Origin: an uncultured Flavobacteriales bacterium | GTDB lineage: Bacteria > Bacteroidota > Bacteroidia > Flavobacteriales_D > Sanyastnellaceae | Direction of reading: 5' to 3' | DNA length: 51,381 nucleotides | Assembly: GCA_938084585.1 (NCBI GenBank) | Contig: CALKFF010000022.1 | Location: 1 to 51,381 of the forward strand | Shown here: positions 9,051-17,411 of the stretch, piece by piece | Layout of the letters: each line of letters starts with the position of its first letter | Position numbering within the stretch: position 1 is the stretch's first letter | Position numbers and translations under genes: made by a program | Notes under the pieces: model-generated | Seen by the model: the letters and a program-made list of their open reading frames with translations, nothing else | What the model was told of the DNA's origin: nothing | Database searches by the model: none

Positions 9051-11513
9051 TCAGTTCATCTTGACAATCTGCACCGAGGTTGGCTGGCCGTTGGCCACCA
9101 ACACGAGCTGGTACAAGCCTGCATCCGCGCCAGTCAAGTCAAGGGTTTCACGGAACAGTTGACCTGCTCCGACCCACTGACCTTGGGTCAGCATGCGACC
9201 TTGGGCGTCCAACACGTGAAAGTCCACGGCGCCTTGGGTTTGGCCTGCAATTTCCACGGCAAACAAACCTTGAGATGGGTTCGGGAACACAGAGGCCACC
9301 ACGCCAGCCGCGATTTCTTGAATCGAAGTGGTCAGGTTGAACGTTTCATCAGAGCTGCATCCGTTGGCGTCGGTCACCTCCACGATGTACACACCTGTCG
9401 AAATGCCTGTCAAGTCCTGGTCTGTGGTTCCGCTCACACCTGGGCCGATCCACTCGTACTCGTAGGGAGGCAAACCTCCGGTGATGTTGATGTCGATGCT
9501 GCCTTCACCTGTGGCTGCGCCCTCGGACACGATGCCAGAGATTTCAATGGCTGCAGGCTCAGACACGTTGGCCATGACCGAACCGCTGCAGCCGAACTCG
9601 TCTTGGACGAAGAAGGTGTACGACCCTGCATTCAGGTCGTCGAACACATTGCCGTCGGCGAAGTTGACGCCGTCGTCGCTGTACTGGAAAGCGCCGCTGC
9701 CTCCTTCAGCTGTCACGGTCACCTCTCCATCGTTTTCACCGGCACATTCGGCATCGACGACAGACGTGCTGGCCACGATGGCCACACCAGCATCCACGGT
9801 GACGGTGGCTGTGGAAGAGCAGTTGTTGCCGTCGGTGACCACCACCTCGTAGTCCCCAGGGGCCAAATCCGACGCCGAGGTGGACGTGGTCGCTTCCCCG
9901 TTGAACGAGTAAGTGTACGCACCTTCACCTCCCACAGGAGCCCAAGACACCTCTCCGTCGTTGCCTTCGAAACAAACCTCCGCCATGGCCATGGCGTTGA
10001 CTTCGATGGCCGCAGGTCCCACGACCACACTTTCAGACATGGTCACCTGGCAACCGTAGACATCTTGTGCAATCACAGTGTACGTGCCGCCAGACACCGT
10101 CACCGGGCTGGGGCTGAAGTTCATGCCGTCCACAGAGAATTGGATGGTGCCTGGGGCGTTGCCACCAAGGCCCACCAAGAAGATGCCGCCGTCCTCGGTG
10201 TCCGCGCAGGTGGCGTCCAAGATGCCTGTGCCTGACGTGGACAAGCTCACGCTGATGGGCGTGGGGCTTGTGATCGCGATGCTGTTGCTTGACTGCTGGA
10301 TGCAACCGTTGCTGTCTGTGGCCCAAACCGACACGGTCTGCCCAGGCGCCAGCCCAGTCCAGGTGGTCTCCATGGTGGTGTTTTCAGGATCAATCGACAG
10401 GAAGTAAGTGAAGTCGCCTGTCCCTCCTGTGGCTGAAGCCACAGACAACTCGGCGTCCTCCTCTCCTGCGCAAGACACGGGTGCGGTCAATTCCACAACC
10501 ACCTCAATCGGCTCGGTCACAGGAACCACCACTTCCACGCTGTCGCGGCAACCCGCGGCGTCCTCCACGTAAGCCATGTAGGTGCCTGCAAGCAGGTTGC
10601 CAAAGTTGCCGAAGTTCAAGCCCTGCTGGTTCCCAATGCTGTCCAGGTAGAAGTAGTCCGCACCTTGCGCCCCCATCGCTTCCACCGCGATGCTGGCGTC
10701 GGCGTCGCCGTGGCATGAAGGGGCGGTGAAGTTGGACACGGACAAATCCACGGTGCAAGGCAGCACGCACGAGAAGTCGTCGATGGTCGCAGTCGCATCG
10801 TACATGCCCTCTCCCTGCTCGTTGCCTGTGGCATCAGGGTTGGTGCAGCCAAACACGTCGGCAGCGTTGGACGAAAAGGTCAGCGTCTGCTTGATTTCCT
10901 CATCCTGGTTGCCCGCAGGGAAAACCTGCATGTTGAACACGCCGTACACGTCGCCGGTGCTGGTCAATTGGGCGAGCAGCACACGGTTGTCCGCACCTCC
11001 AAACGCCAAATCTTCATTGGCGCAAGTCTCGAGGTCCGTGATGCACTGCAGCAAATTGAACCACGAGCCGCCAATGGGGTCGCTCACCACGAATCCCTCA
11101 CCTGCGTTGAAGGCGGTGAAGGCGTTTGCCAAGGTGGAAGGGGTGTTTTGCACCGCAGAGCCTTCGTTCGAGTTGGAAATGCCAATGGTCACCCAGCTGT
11201 CGTACTGAGAAGCGGGGAACACGTCGAACAACAACGGAACCACCTGCTGTCCAAAGTCTCCGCCTGTGGTGGCTTCTTGGAAAAACGTGCCGTCCGTGCC
11301 CAACATCAAAGGTGAATCTTGGTTGCCGTAGACGGCCGAGACGAAATCGGTGCTCGCAGTCACGTCGGCGTAAACGCGGTACGTGGTGTGACCGGCAAGC
11401 TCTGGGATGGTGCCATCGTGCTCCACCAAAGTCTCTACGGAGAGGCCGGTGATTTGGGCGGAGGCGAGAACCGCGGTTCCCATGGCCACCGCGAGGGTGT
11501 ACAATCGCTTCAT
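9051..11513 (-). CDS. Secreted T9SS substrate with TTYR module and SprB-like repeats
   Basis: An 820-residue protein with a signal peptide (MKRLYTLAVAMGTAVLASA). A TTYR module (10852-11456) comes first, then one Cys repeat (GCTNPDATG to DDFSCV). About seven SprB-like units follow, recognisable by APSCHGDADASI, PVSCAGEEDAEL, DATCADTEDGGI, AECAGENDGEV and the recurring ATDSNGC/VTDGNNC ends. The last 75 residues (FPNPSQGLFAVEI onward) form a type A T9SS sorting domain. SprB repeats are known from a T9SS-secreted gliding adhesin, so a surface adhesive role is plausible (inference). A promoter element and a terminator on either side indicate a monocistronic unit. Confidence 0.9.
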   Translation of the reverse strand: MKRLYTLAVAMGTAVLASAQITGLSVETLVEHDGTIPELAGHTTYRVYADVTASTDFVSAVYGNQDSPLMLGTDGTFFQEATTGGDFGQQVVPLLFDVFPASQYDSWVTIGISNSNEGSAVQNTPSTLANAFTAFNAGEGFVVSDPIGGSWFNLLQCITDLETCANEDLAFGGADNRVLLAQLTSTGDVYGVFNMQVFPAGNQDEEIKQTLTFSSNAADVFGCTNPDATGNEQGEGMYDATATIDDFSCVLPCTVDLSVSNFTAPSCHGDADASIAVEAMGAQGADYFYLDSIGNQQGLNFGNFGNLLAGTYMAYVEDAAGCRDSVEVVVPVTEPIEVVVELTAPVSCAGEEDAELSVASATGGTGDFTYFLSIDPENTTMETTWTGLAPGQTVSVWATDSNGCIQQSSNSIAITSPTPISVSLSTSGTGILDATCADTEDGGIFLVGLGGNAPGTIQFSVDGMNFSPSPVTVSGGTYTVIAQDVYGCQVTMSESVVVGPAAIEVNAMAMAEVCFEGNDGEVSWAPVGGEGAYTYSFNGEATTSTSASDLAPGDYEVVVTDGNNCSSTATVTVDAGVAIVASTSVVDAECAGENDGEVTVTAEGGSGAFQYSDDGVNFADGNVFDDLNAGSYTFFVQDEFGCSGSVMANVSEPAAIEISGIVSEGAATGEGSIDINITGGLPPYEYEWIGPGVSGTTDQDLTGISTGVYIVEVTDANGCSSDETFNLTTSIQEIAAGVVASVFPNPSQGLFAVEIAGQTQGAVDFHVLDAQGRMLTQGQWVGAGQLFRETLDLTGADAGLYQLVLVANGQPTSVQIVKMN
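10852..11456 (-). repeat. TTYR module copy 4
   Basis: Copy with HTTYRVYADVTAST, FVSAVYGNQDSPLMLG, YDSWVTIGIS, GGSWFNLL and VLLAQLTSTGDVYGVFN. It lies directly after the signal peptide and ends before GCTNPDATG. Confidence 0.75.
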
Positions 11514-11546
11514 GAAGAAGGTTTATGGTTGTGAATCAGTTTGGCG

Positions 11547-11554
11547 CAAATATA
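11547..11554 (-). promoter_or_regulatory. Putative -7 element (TATATTTG)
   Basis: An exact TAnnTTTG element on the minus strand, 33 bases upstream of the start at 11513. A leader of about 25-30 nt is expected. Confidence 0.55.
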
Positions 11555-11650
11555 CGCGGTCGCCGCGCCGGGCTGCGGGAAGTTTTCATCAAGCCTCGCC
11601 TTCCTTTGAACAACGTTTCCTTCCTTGACGGCATCCTGTTTTTTGACACA

Positions 11651-11679
11651 AAAAAAGCCCGGACCGAAGCCCGAGCTTT
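11651..11679 (-). terminator. Intrinsic terminator of the four-module CBM-like protein gene
   Basis: On the minus strand, a 9-bp stem (AAAGCTCGG/CCGGGCTTT, one wobble; plus arms 11654-11662 and 11671-11679) runs into a long T-tract. It lies just beyond the stop at 11701-11703. The 187-base gap to the next gene otherwise holds only that gene's promoter element. Confidence 0.8.
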
Positions 11680-11700
11680 CTTGTGCTGAAAGAGTTTGCC

Positions 11701-13416
11701 TTACTTGATCACCAAGCGCTGAACGCCACGGGTGCCCTCTTGCTCCACCACCACGTGGTAGAATCCGGCACGCAAGCCTTCCAGTGACAATTCGGTCTGT
11801 CCATTCAAGACCAGGTTGTCCCACACGTGGGCAGCGCGTCCTTGGGCGTCCACGATGCTCACGTGGGCGGCACCAGACAAGCCTGAGACCACTACGCGGC
11901 CTTCTGCAGGGTTGGGGAACAACATCAAAGCCTGGGTCAAATCCTGCACGAGGGCGTCGCTGCCTTCGCAGTCTGAGCAGGTGTTGAAGCACACCACGTC
12001 GAGCACCTCGTCCATGCCAGAGCGGACATGACGGCGGTTGAATCCGCCAAAGCCGTTGTCCACACCACATCCGGCGAGGGTCCAGTTGGTGGTGTCGCCG
12101 TCCATCACGAACTCCCCTGATTCCTCAATCACGCCCTCGTCGTTGGGGTGACCAATGCTGTACTTGTAGTCGATGTTGGCACCGCCAGAAATGTTTTCGG
12201 TGTGCTCCCACACGCCGTCGCCGTCGGCGTCGGTCATCTCGATGGCACCGCCTTGCCAACCTGTGAATCCACCCCACACAAACACCGCCTGCTCAGATGT
12301 CAATTCCTGCTCAGCCATGTTCACGCGGAAGGTGATGTTGGCTGGGTCGGGATCCGGCGTGCAAGACTCACCTGGGCACGTGTTGAAGCACGCGGTGTAG
12401 GTGTTGTTCATGTCGTCGAATGTGGCGAGCCGGTTTCCGCCGTTGTTGCAACCAGAGCCTTCCATGTTCTCCTCGTTGCCGTCCCACGCGTTGCTGTTGA
12501 TGAACTTGAATTCGTGGGAACCTGGAGGCACCTCCAAGGACACGCTCCAAGTGCCGTCGCCGTTGTCCATCAAAGGTGTCCCAGCGGGGTCCCAACCTTG
12601 GAACGAACCTGCCAAGTGCACGCCTTCGGGCGAGACGCTTGACACCACACTCATGTCCGCAGTGAACGTGACCACCAAAGGCGCCACGCAAGCGGTGCAA
12701 GAACCGTAGCAGTAAGCTGCTCCAGTCGCGTCGGCGGCGAGCAAGATGTTCTCGCTGTCGAGCGTCAACACACGGTTGCCAGATCCATTGCCACATTCTC
12801 CATCGATCAACTCGTTGGGGTCGGACCATGTGTTGCCGTTGATGAACTTGTACTCGATGCTGGTCATGTCCATGGCATCGAAGGTTTGCACAGATTCAAA
12901 GACCATGTCTCCATCAGAATCCATGAGTTCAATGGCCCCTGGATCCCAAGCGTCTTGGAATGATCCTGCGACGTGCACCCCAAATGGAGACACCTCCTCG
13001 TTGCTCATGTCCACGCGGAACCGCACAGTGGTCATGCCGCAGGCGGCGCAGCTGTTGTAGCACACAGTCGACATCACGTCGCCCATGGCCCCGTCGACCA
13101 TGATTTGGCGGTTGCCGTCGTAAGCACAGGCATCTGGAATGCTCTCGTCCAATCCATCTCCCCAGGCGTTGCCGTTGATGAACTTGTAGTGGTACGTGGC
13201 TGCAGTGTCCGAAGAGAAGCTGTAGGACCACGTGCCGTCCATGTTGTCGGTCATCGGGGTGGCCGCAGGGTCCCAACCTTGGAAGTTGCCCGCCACATGA
13301 ACGCCGTCTGCGCTCACCATTTCGTTGGTCATGTCGACCGTGAGGGTCACCATGGTTTGGCCCCAGGCTGCCGAGCCCAGGAGAGCCACAGCGACAAGAG
13401 AGAAAAATTGTTTCAT
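11701..13416 (-). CDS. Secreted T9SS protein with four AMPK-type (starch-binding-like) modules
   Basis: A 571-residue protein with a signal peptide (MKQFFSLVAVALLGSAAWGQ). Four consecutive modules of about 105-130 residues lie near residues 20-126, 127-243, 244-352 and 353-483. Each has a pattern such as GVHVAGNFQGWDP, then DGTWSYSF, then a YHYKFINGN-type strand, resembling E-set glycogen-binding domains. Each ends in a Cys cluster (CYNSCAAC, CYGSCTAC, CFNTCPGESC, CFNTCSDC). A T9SS type A sorting domain closes the protein (LFPNPAEGRVVVSGL). It lies head-to-head with a GH13 amylase gene 103 bases away, so surface alpha-glucan binding is a reasonable inference. No enzyme domain is visible. Confidence 0.88.
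   Translation of the reverse strand: MKQFFSLVAVALLGSAAWGQTMVTLTVDMTNEMVSADGVHVAGNFQGWDPAATPMTDNMDGTWSYSFSSDTAATYHYKFINGNAWGDGLDESIPDACAYDGNRQIMVDGAMGDVMSTVCYNSCAACGMTTVRFRVDMSNEEVSPFGVHVAGSFQDAWDPGAIELMDSDGDMVFESVQTFDAMDMTSIEYKFINGNTWSDPNELIDGECGNGSGNRVLTLDSENILLAADATGAAYCYGSCTACVAPLVVTFTADMSVVSSVSPEGVHLAGSFQGWDPAGTPLMDNGDGTWSVSLEVPPGSHEFKFINSNAWDGNEENMEGSGCNNGGNRLATFDDMNNTYTACFNTCPGESCTPDPDPANITFRVNMAEQELTSEQAVFVWGGFTGWQGGAIEMTDADGDGVWEHTENISGGANIDYKYSIGHPNDEGVIEESGEFVMDGDTTNWTLAGCGVDNGFGGFNRRHVRSGMDEVLDVVCFNTCSDCEGSDALVQDLTQALMLFPNPAEGRVVVSGLSGAAHVSIVDAQGRAAHVWDNLVLNGQTELSLEGLRAGFYHVVVEQEGTRGVQRLVIK
11968..13359 (-). repeat. Four tandem CBM-like modules
   Basis: Approximate module spans are 13039-13359, 12688-13038, 12361-12687 and 11968-12360. 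They share the VHVAGSFQGWDP-like strand and a closing C-(Y/F)-x-x-C-x-x-C motif. Two related copies occur in the giant protein at the right end of the window. Confidence 0.75.
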
Positions 13417-13459
13417 CGTGTAACGTTAGATGGTTTGGTGTAAAAATGACACTTTCAAG

Positions 13460-13467
13460 CAAATCTA
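13460..13467 (-). promoter_or_regulatory. Putative -7 element (TAGATTTG)
   Basis: An exact TAnnTTTG element on the minus strand, 43 bases upstream of the start at 13416. No convincing -33 partner was seen. Confidence 0.5.
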
Positions 13468-13519
13468 GGGGGAAGGGGCCCGACATTCGTCCCCCACAGA
13501 TTTCGATTTTCGCAAAATC

Positions 13520-15391
13520 ATGAACAACACTGTCCACAACATTGCTTGCGCATTCGTCCTGGGCTTGAGCGCCTTGGCCGCGGTCGCCCAAACCGGGCAT
13601 GTCGACCCTCCTGGATGGTGGGGCGACTTGGAAGAAGGAAAGGTGGAAATCCTGGTCTCGCATCCCGACCTCGGTGTTCCAAGGGACGTGGAAGCGAAAG
13701 ACGAGGGGGTGACCCTGCTGAACTGGCGCCCCTCTGCCCTGCCTGGGCACGCTTGGATTGAACTGGACGTGTCCGGGGTGCAAGCGGCCACAGAAGTCAC
13801 GTTGAGGGTGTTGCCGGAACGAGGGCGCTGGACATCTTTTCCGTTTCAAGTGGCGCCGTCCTTGCCGGACAACCGCCTCGACCGTTGGGAAGAAGGCCCA
13901 GCGATGTACCTCATCATGCCAGACCGGTTTGCGAACGGCGATCCGTCCAACGACGACGTGGAGGGCCAGCTGGAGCGAGGCATCGACCGAACAGAGATGT
14001 ACGCACGTCACGGTGGAGACTTGGCCGGCGTGGAGTCGAAGTTGGACTATCTCGAGGACCTCGGCGTCGGCGCGGTGTGGATGACTCCGGTGGTGGCCAA
14101 CGATTTGGTCAAGACGTCCTACCACGGCTACGCGTGCACAGACAGCTATGAGGTGGACCCCAGGCTGGGCACCTTGGAAGACTACAAGAGCCTCACCGCG
14201 GCAGCGCACGACCGCGAGATTCGCGTCGTGCACGATTGGGTGCCCAACCATTGGGGCAACCTTCACCGGCTTTTGACCCATCCAGTGGACAGCGCTTGGG
14301 TGCACAACTGGGCAGGCGGATTCACCGACGAAAAACGCACGAATTACAGGAGTGGCGTGGTGTTGGACCCACATGGCCAAACCCCAGACGTGGCCGGCTT
14401 CAACGACGGCTGGTTCGACCGCATGATGCCCGACATGAACCAATCGAATGCGGACTTGCAGCGCTACATGGGCACCAACATCTTATGGTGGATGGCGGAA
14501 GTCGGCATTGACGGCCTGCGCATCGACACCTACACCTACGGCCAGCAAGACGCCATGGCGGCCATGACCAAGCGGGTCTCCCGTGCGTTCCCAAACAGCT
14601 TCATGTTCGCTGAGGCATGGGTGTACGGCTCGGCGAAACAAGCGGCGCTTGTCGAAGGAAATGGGTTCGGTTGGGGCCCGACCACAGGCCTGGACGGCGC
14701 GGTGGATTTCGCATGGCACTTCGCGATGCAAGAAGCCGTGGAACACGGCGAAGGCTGGGAACACGGCATTGGCAAGGTCTACGAGGTGTTGGTCGAGGAC
14801 TTCTTGTACCCCAACCCTCAAACGTTGGTGACGTTCCTGGACAACCACGACACCCACAGATGGATCGCAGAAGCCGGCGACGCCAACAAAGCGAAAGCTG
14901 GGCTCGCGATGTTGCTGATGGGCCGCGGCACGCCCTGCCTCTACTACGGCACGGAACTGGGGTTTGACACACGCTGCGAACCTGACGGCAAGGTCCGCCA
15001 GGACTTTCCGGGCGGATGGCCTGAAGACGATCGCAACGCATTCTCGGCCGAGGGGCGCACGCCTCAGGAGTCCGAATGGTTCAACCACGTCCACGGACTC
15101 TTGGCGCTGCGCAAAGCGTTTCCCCGCGCGTTTCAAGGGGGGCTGGAGCACTTCTTCCCCAGGCGGGGCGTCTACGGCTTCAGCCGAGAACAGGACGACG
15201 CGCGGATTGTCACCTTGGTCAATGCCGCAGACGAATCCCGGCCCTTGCCGTGGGGCAACCTTGCGCCATGGGTCCAAGGTGCCGTGGCCATGCAACGGTT
15301 GCAGCCCAACGGCACGCTGGCGTCCGATGCATTGAAGCCCGAGGACACCCTCGACGCCTGGTCACATCAAGTTTGGGTCGTTCGTCGCTGA
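13520..15391 (+). CDS. Secreted GH13 alpha-amylase/cyclomaltodextrinase-like enzyme
   Basis: A 623-residue protein with a signal peptide (ending AAVAQTG). An N-terminal cyclomaltodextrinase-type beta domain follows (about residues 27-120, PPGWWGDLEEG). Then comes a GH13 TIM barrel. Catalytic residues are visible: nucleophile D336 (GLRIDTY), acid/base E365 (FAEAW) and D444 (LDNHD), with VHDWVPNHWGN as conserved region I. It hydrolyses alpha-1,4-glucans or maltodextrins, probably in the periplasm or at the surface (family inference). It is divergent from the CBM-like T9SS protein and overlaps the thioesterase gene tail-to-tail by 30 bases. No SusC/SusD or neighbouring regulator is visible. Confidence 0.93.
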   Translation: MNNTVHNIACAFVLGLSALAAVAQTGHVDPPGWWGDLEEGKVEILVSHPDLGVPRDVEAKDEGVTLLNWRPSALPGHAWIELDVSGVQAATEVTLRVLPERGRWTSFPFQVAPSLPDNRLDRWEEGPAMYLIMPDRFANGDPSNDDVEGQLERGIDRTEMYARHGGDLAGVESKLDYLEDLGVGAVWMTPVVANDLVKTSYHGYACTDSYEVDPRLGTLEDYKSLTAAAHDREIRVVHDWVPNHWGNLHRLLTHPVDSAWVHNWAGGFTDEKRTNYRSGVVLDPHGQTPDVAGFNDGWFDRMMPDMNQSNADLQRYMGTNILWWMAEVGIDGLRIDTYTYGQQDAMAAMTKRVSRAFPNSFMFAEAWVYGSAKQAALVEGNGFGWGPTTGLDGAVDFAWHFAMQEAVEHGEGWEHGIGKVYEVLVEDFLYPNPQTLVTFLDNHDTHRWIAEAGDANKAKAGLAMLLMGRGTPCLYYGTELGFDTRCEPDGKVRQDFPGGWPEDDRNAFSAEGRTPQESEWFNHVHGLLALRKAFPRAFQGGLEHFFPRRGVYGFSREQDDARIVTLVNAADESRPLPWGNLAPWVQGAVAMQRLQPNGTLASDALKPEDTLDAWSHQVWVVRR

Positions 15392-15796
15392 AGGCGCTTT
15401 GAGGCGCTCGAGCGCGTCGCGCCACTCTTGGGGCACGGAGGTGGTCCGCTTTTCGCGGTGGTCAAAGCACACGAGCACCGTTTTGGCCTTGGCGACTGGA
15501 CGGCCCTCGCACGACATGGTGTATTGCACGTCCATGCTTTTGGTTCCGACATCTCCAGCGATGCAAGACACCTCCAACGTGTCCCCGAGACGAACAGGGC
15601 TCAGGTAGTCGATGGTGTGGTGCGCCACCAACACGCCCACCTTGGTCCAATCCCACGCGCTGCCTCCCACCGCTTGGCGCCACCAATGGATGCGGGCCTG
15701 CTCCATGTAGACCAAATACTTGGCGTTGTGCACAATGCCGTACGCGTCCACGTCTGAGAACCGAATTTCAGGGCAATAAGGCTGGATGTCGTTCAT
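15362..15796 (-). CDS. Acyl-CoA thioesterase, 4HBT hotdog family
   Basis: A 144-residue single hotdog-fold protein. RFSDVDAYGIVHNAKYLVYME carries the 4-hydroxybenzoyl-CoA thioesterase-like active-site Asp and a His-Asn. A VLVAHHTIDYLSPVRLGD strand follows. It hydrolyses acyl-CoA thioesters in the cytoplasm; the substrate is unknown (YbgC/FadM-like relatives exist). The start at 15796 was chosen because the homologous part begins there and a -7-like TACCTTCG ends 4 bases upstream. The last 30 bases overlap the end of the amylase gene on the other strand. Confidence 0.87.
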   Translation of the reverse strand: MNDIQPYCPEIRFSDVDAYGIVHNAKYLVYMEQARIHWWRQAVGGSAWDWTKVGVLVAHHTIDYLSPVRLGDTLEVSCIAGDVGTKSMDVQYTMSCEGRPVAKAKTVLVCFDHREKRTTSVPQEWRDALERLKAPSATNDPNLM

Positions 15797-15800
15797 GGCG

Positions 15801-15808
15801 CGAAGGTA
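15801..15808 (-). promoter_or_regulatory. -7-like element (TACCTTCG), 4 nt before the thioesterase ATG
   Basis: On the minus strand, TACCTTCG (one base from TAnnTTTG) is followed by CGCC and the ATG at 15796. Transcription would begin at or next to the start codon. It is paired with a plus-strand element 18 bases away. Confidence 0.5.
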
Positions 15809-15826
15809 TTGTGGGGGTTGCGCTTT

Positions 15827-15834
15827 TACTTTTG
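15827..15834 (+). promoter_or_regulatory. -7 element (TACTTTTG), 4 nt before ATG 15839
   Basis: Exact TAnnTTTG, then CGCC, then ATG. The 42-base gap between the two divergent genes holds both elements and leaves almost no room for leaders. Confidence 0.55.
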
Positions 15835-15838
15835 CGCC

Positions 15839-16171
15839 ATGGGGACATTGCCAAGACGCCTTCACATCTTGTTGCATCTAGGCGCGCTCGTGGTGGCGTG
15901 CGCAGGCATCGCTCAATTGCCCTCCGCCGTGGCGCCATGGGTGTGCTTGTTGGCCCACGCCATGGGCGCCCTCACCCACGTGCCCGAATCCAACCCCGAT
16001 CGGGACGTGGAATTCTTGGGCATTGTGCGCGTCAGCCTCGGGGTGGTGGCCTGCCTCGTGTCCGCAGGACAACATTGGGTCGTCGGCGTCACTGGATGGG
16101 GCTATGTCGTGCTCGCCGGAAGCGTTTTGTTGCTCGAAGTCTTGCGTCCCAGGCCTGCTCAGAAGGCCTGA
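15839..16171 (+). CDS. Small membrane protein of unknown function
   Basis: A 110-residue hydrophobic protein with three to four predicted membrane segments (LLHLGALVVACAGIAQL, WVCLLAHAMGALTHV, RVSLGVVACLVSAG, WGYVVLAGSVLLLEVL). It has a short charged loop PESNPDRDVEF in the middle and a basic C-terminus. I recognise no family. ATG 15839 is preferred over an upstream in-frame start at 15809, because the -7 element ends 4 bases before it. The 177-base gap after it holds only the HU promoter element. Confidence 0.65.
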   Translation: MGTLPRRLHILLHLGALVVACAGIAQLPSAVAPWVCLLAHAMGALTHVPESNPDRDVEFLGIVRVSLGVVACLVSAGQHWVVGVTGWGYVVLAGSVLLLEVLRPRPAQKA

Positions 16172-16278
16172 CTTGGGCCGAAACACCCCATTTGACGCGG
16201 TTTTCAGCCGTTTTTCCTGGCCTTATCAACACAAAAGAGAGGGTTGTTCACAAAATGCACCCTGAAGCGCCACACCCC

Positions 16279-16310
16279 TTGCCAACACTGGGATTGCGCC
16301 TCTACATTTG
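16279..16310 (+). promoter_or_regulatory. Putative promoter of the HU gene
   Basis: TTG at 16279-16281, a 21-base spacer, then TACATTTG at 16303-16310 (exact TAnnTTTG). It lies 38 bases before the HU start, so the mRNA has a short A/T-rich leader, unlike the leaderless-type genes nearby. Confidence 0.6.
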
Positions 16311-16348
16311 GCCACGACACTCTTTTATTCATTTCAAAAACCATTCTC

Positions 16349-16612
16349 ATGAACAAGTCTGAATTGGTCGATGCCATCGCCGCTGGCGCTGGACTCTCTA
16401 AGGCCGACGCCGCTCGCGCCCTCGACGCCACAACTGGTGCCATCCACGGTGCTTTGAAGTCTGGTGACCGCGTGTCACTCGTTGGCTTCGGTTCTTTCTC
16501 TGTGAGCAAGCGTGCTGCACGCACTGGCCGCAACCCACAGACCGGCGCTGAAATCCAGATCGCTGCCAAGAACGTTGTGAAGTTCAAGGCCGGCGCTGGC
16601 TTGACTGTCTGA
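16349..16612 (+). CDS. HU-family DNA-binding protein
   Basis: An 87-residue histone-like protein. [19 protein letters not shown] forms the dimerisation helices. [20 protein letters not shown] and [16 protein letters not shown] form the saddle and the DNA-clasping arm with its intercalating Pro. HU coats and bends DNA non-specifically in the nucleoid. The length is typical, and ATG 16349 aligns with the family. It is flanked by its own promoter and terminator, so it is probably monocistronic and highly expressed. Confidence 0.96.
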   Translation: MNKSELVDAIAAGAGLSKADAARALDATTGAIHGALKSGDRVSLVGFGSFSVSKRAARTGRNPQTGAEIQIAAKNVVKFKAGAGLTV

Positions 16613-16632
16613 TTGACAAGCCTCCTTTTTGG

Positions 16633-16669
16633 AAGTCCCTTTGCCCGCGGGTGGAGGGGCTTTCTTTTT
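16633..16669 (+). terminator. Intrinsic terminator after HU
   Basis: An 8-bp stem (16633-16640 with 16655-16662, one wobble) has a loop that can pair again through CCCGCGGG. The T-tract TTTCTTTTTG follows. The next gene's -7-like CAAATTTG (16673-16680) begins right behind the tail. Confidence 0.72.
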
Positions 16670-16685
16670 GTCCAAATTTGCACCC

Positions 16686-17411
16686 GTGCCCTACCCCACG
16701 CCCACGTCTTCCCGAGTTGATCACGCCCGCGCATGCATGGACCTGCTGCGCCCCCTCCTGACCGAGGCGCGTCTGGGGCAAATCGAACGTGTGTCCGCAG
16801 GACGCACCCGGCACCTTTCTGTGGTGTTGGAAAACGTGTACCAAAGCCGCAACGCCAGCGCCGTGATGCGGAGCGCGGACGGCTTTGGGCTGCTCGATGT
16901 GCACCTCATCGAGAACGAGAACGCCTGGTCCCGAAACAAGGGCGTGGCCAAAGGCGCGTCGCAATGGCTCCAACTGCACCGTTACCTAGGCGCAGACGAC
17001 GCCAAGCAAGCGTGCGTCGACCGCATCAAGTCCCATGGACATCGGCTGGTGGTCACCTCTCCCCACGCGTCGGGACACACCCCTGAGACGTTGCCCTTGG
17101 ACCAACCTTTGGCCTTGGTGATGGGAACCGAATTCTCAGGAGCTTCCGAATTCATGATGGAGCACGCCGATGCCTTTGTGGAAATCCCCATGCATGGGTT
17201 CACGGAGAGCTTCAACATCAGCGTGGCTGCGGCCGTGCTCATGCACCGACTCAACCAGCGCCTGCGCGCCTCGGACATCGCCTGGACGTTGCATCCAGAC
17301 GAACTGGACGTGCTGCGGGCGGAATGGATGTTCAAGTCTGTCCGACACGCTTCCGGCATCCTGGCGCGGGAAGGACTGACCCCACCCGCCACACTTCTTT
17401 CCAACTTGTGA
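16686..17411 (+). CDS. TrmH/SpoU-family RNA 2'-O-methyltransferase
   Basis: A 241-residue SPOUT methyltransferase. NVYQSRNASAVMRSADGFG matches motif 1 with its NxxAxxR-type residues. ALVMGTEFSGAS is motif 2, and IPMHGFTESFNISVAAAV is motif 3 of the SAM-binding knot. It methylates a ribose 2'-OH, probably in tRNA (TrmH, position 18 type) or rRNA. The frame is open from 16629, but that part encodes the terminator. GTG 16686, with a TTTG ending 5 bases before it, is my choice; ATG 16737 is an alternative. The stop overlaps the next start as GTGA. Confidence 0.9.
   Translation: MPYPTPTSSRVDHARACMDLLRPLLTEARLGQIERVSAGRTRHLSVVLENVYQSRNASAVMRSADGFGLLDVHLIENENAWSRNKGVAKGASQWLQLHRYLGADDAKQACVDRIKSHGHRLVVTSPHASGHTPETLPLDQPLALVMGTEFSGASEFMMEHADAFVEIPMHGFTESFNISVAAAVLMHRLNQRLRASDIAWTLHPDELDVLRAEWMFKSVRHASGILAREGLTPPATLLSNL

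Noticed and set aside
16172-16348. A possible small RNA or weak terminator in the gap before HU (short CGG/CCG stem near 16197-16215).
   Set aside because: The stem is only three base pairs and is not supported by other features. Only the HU promoter element is convincing there.
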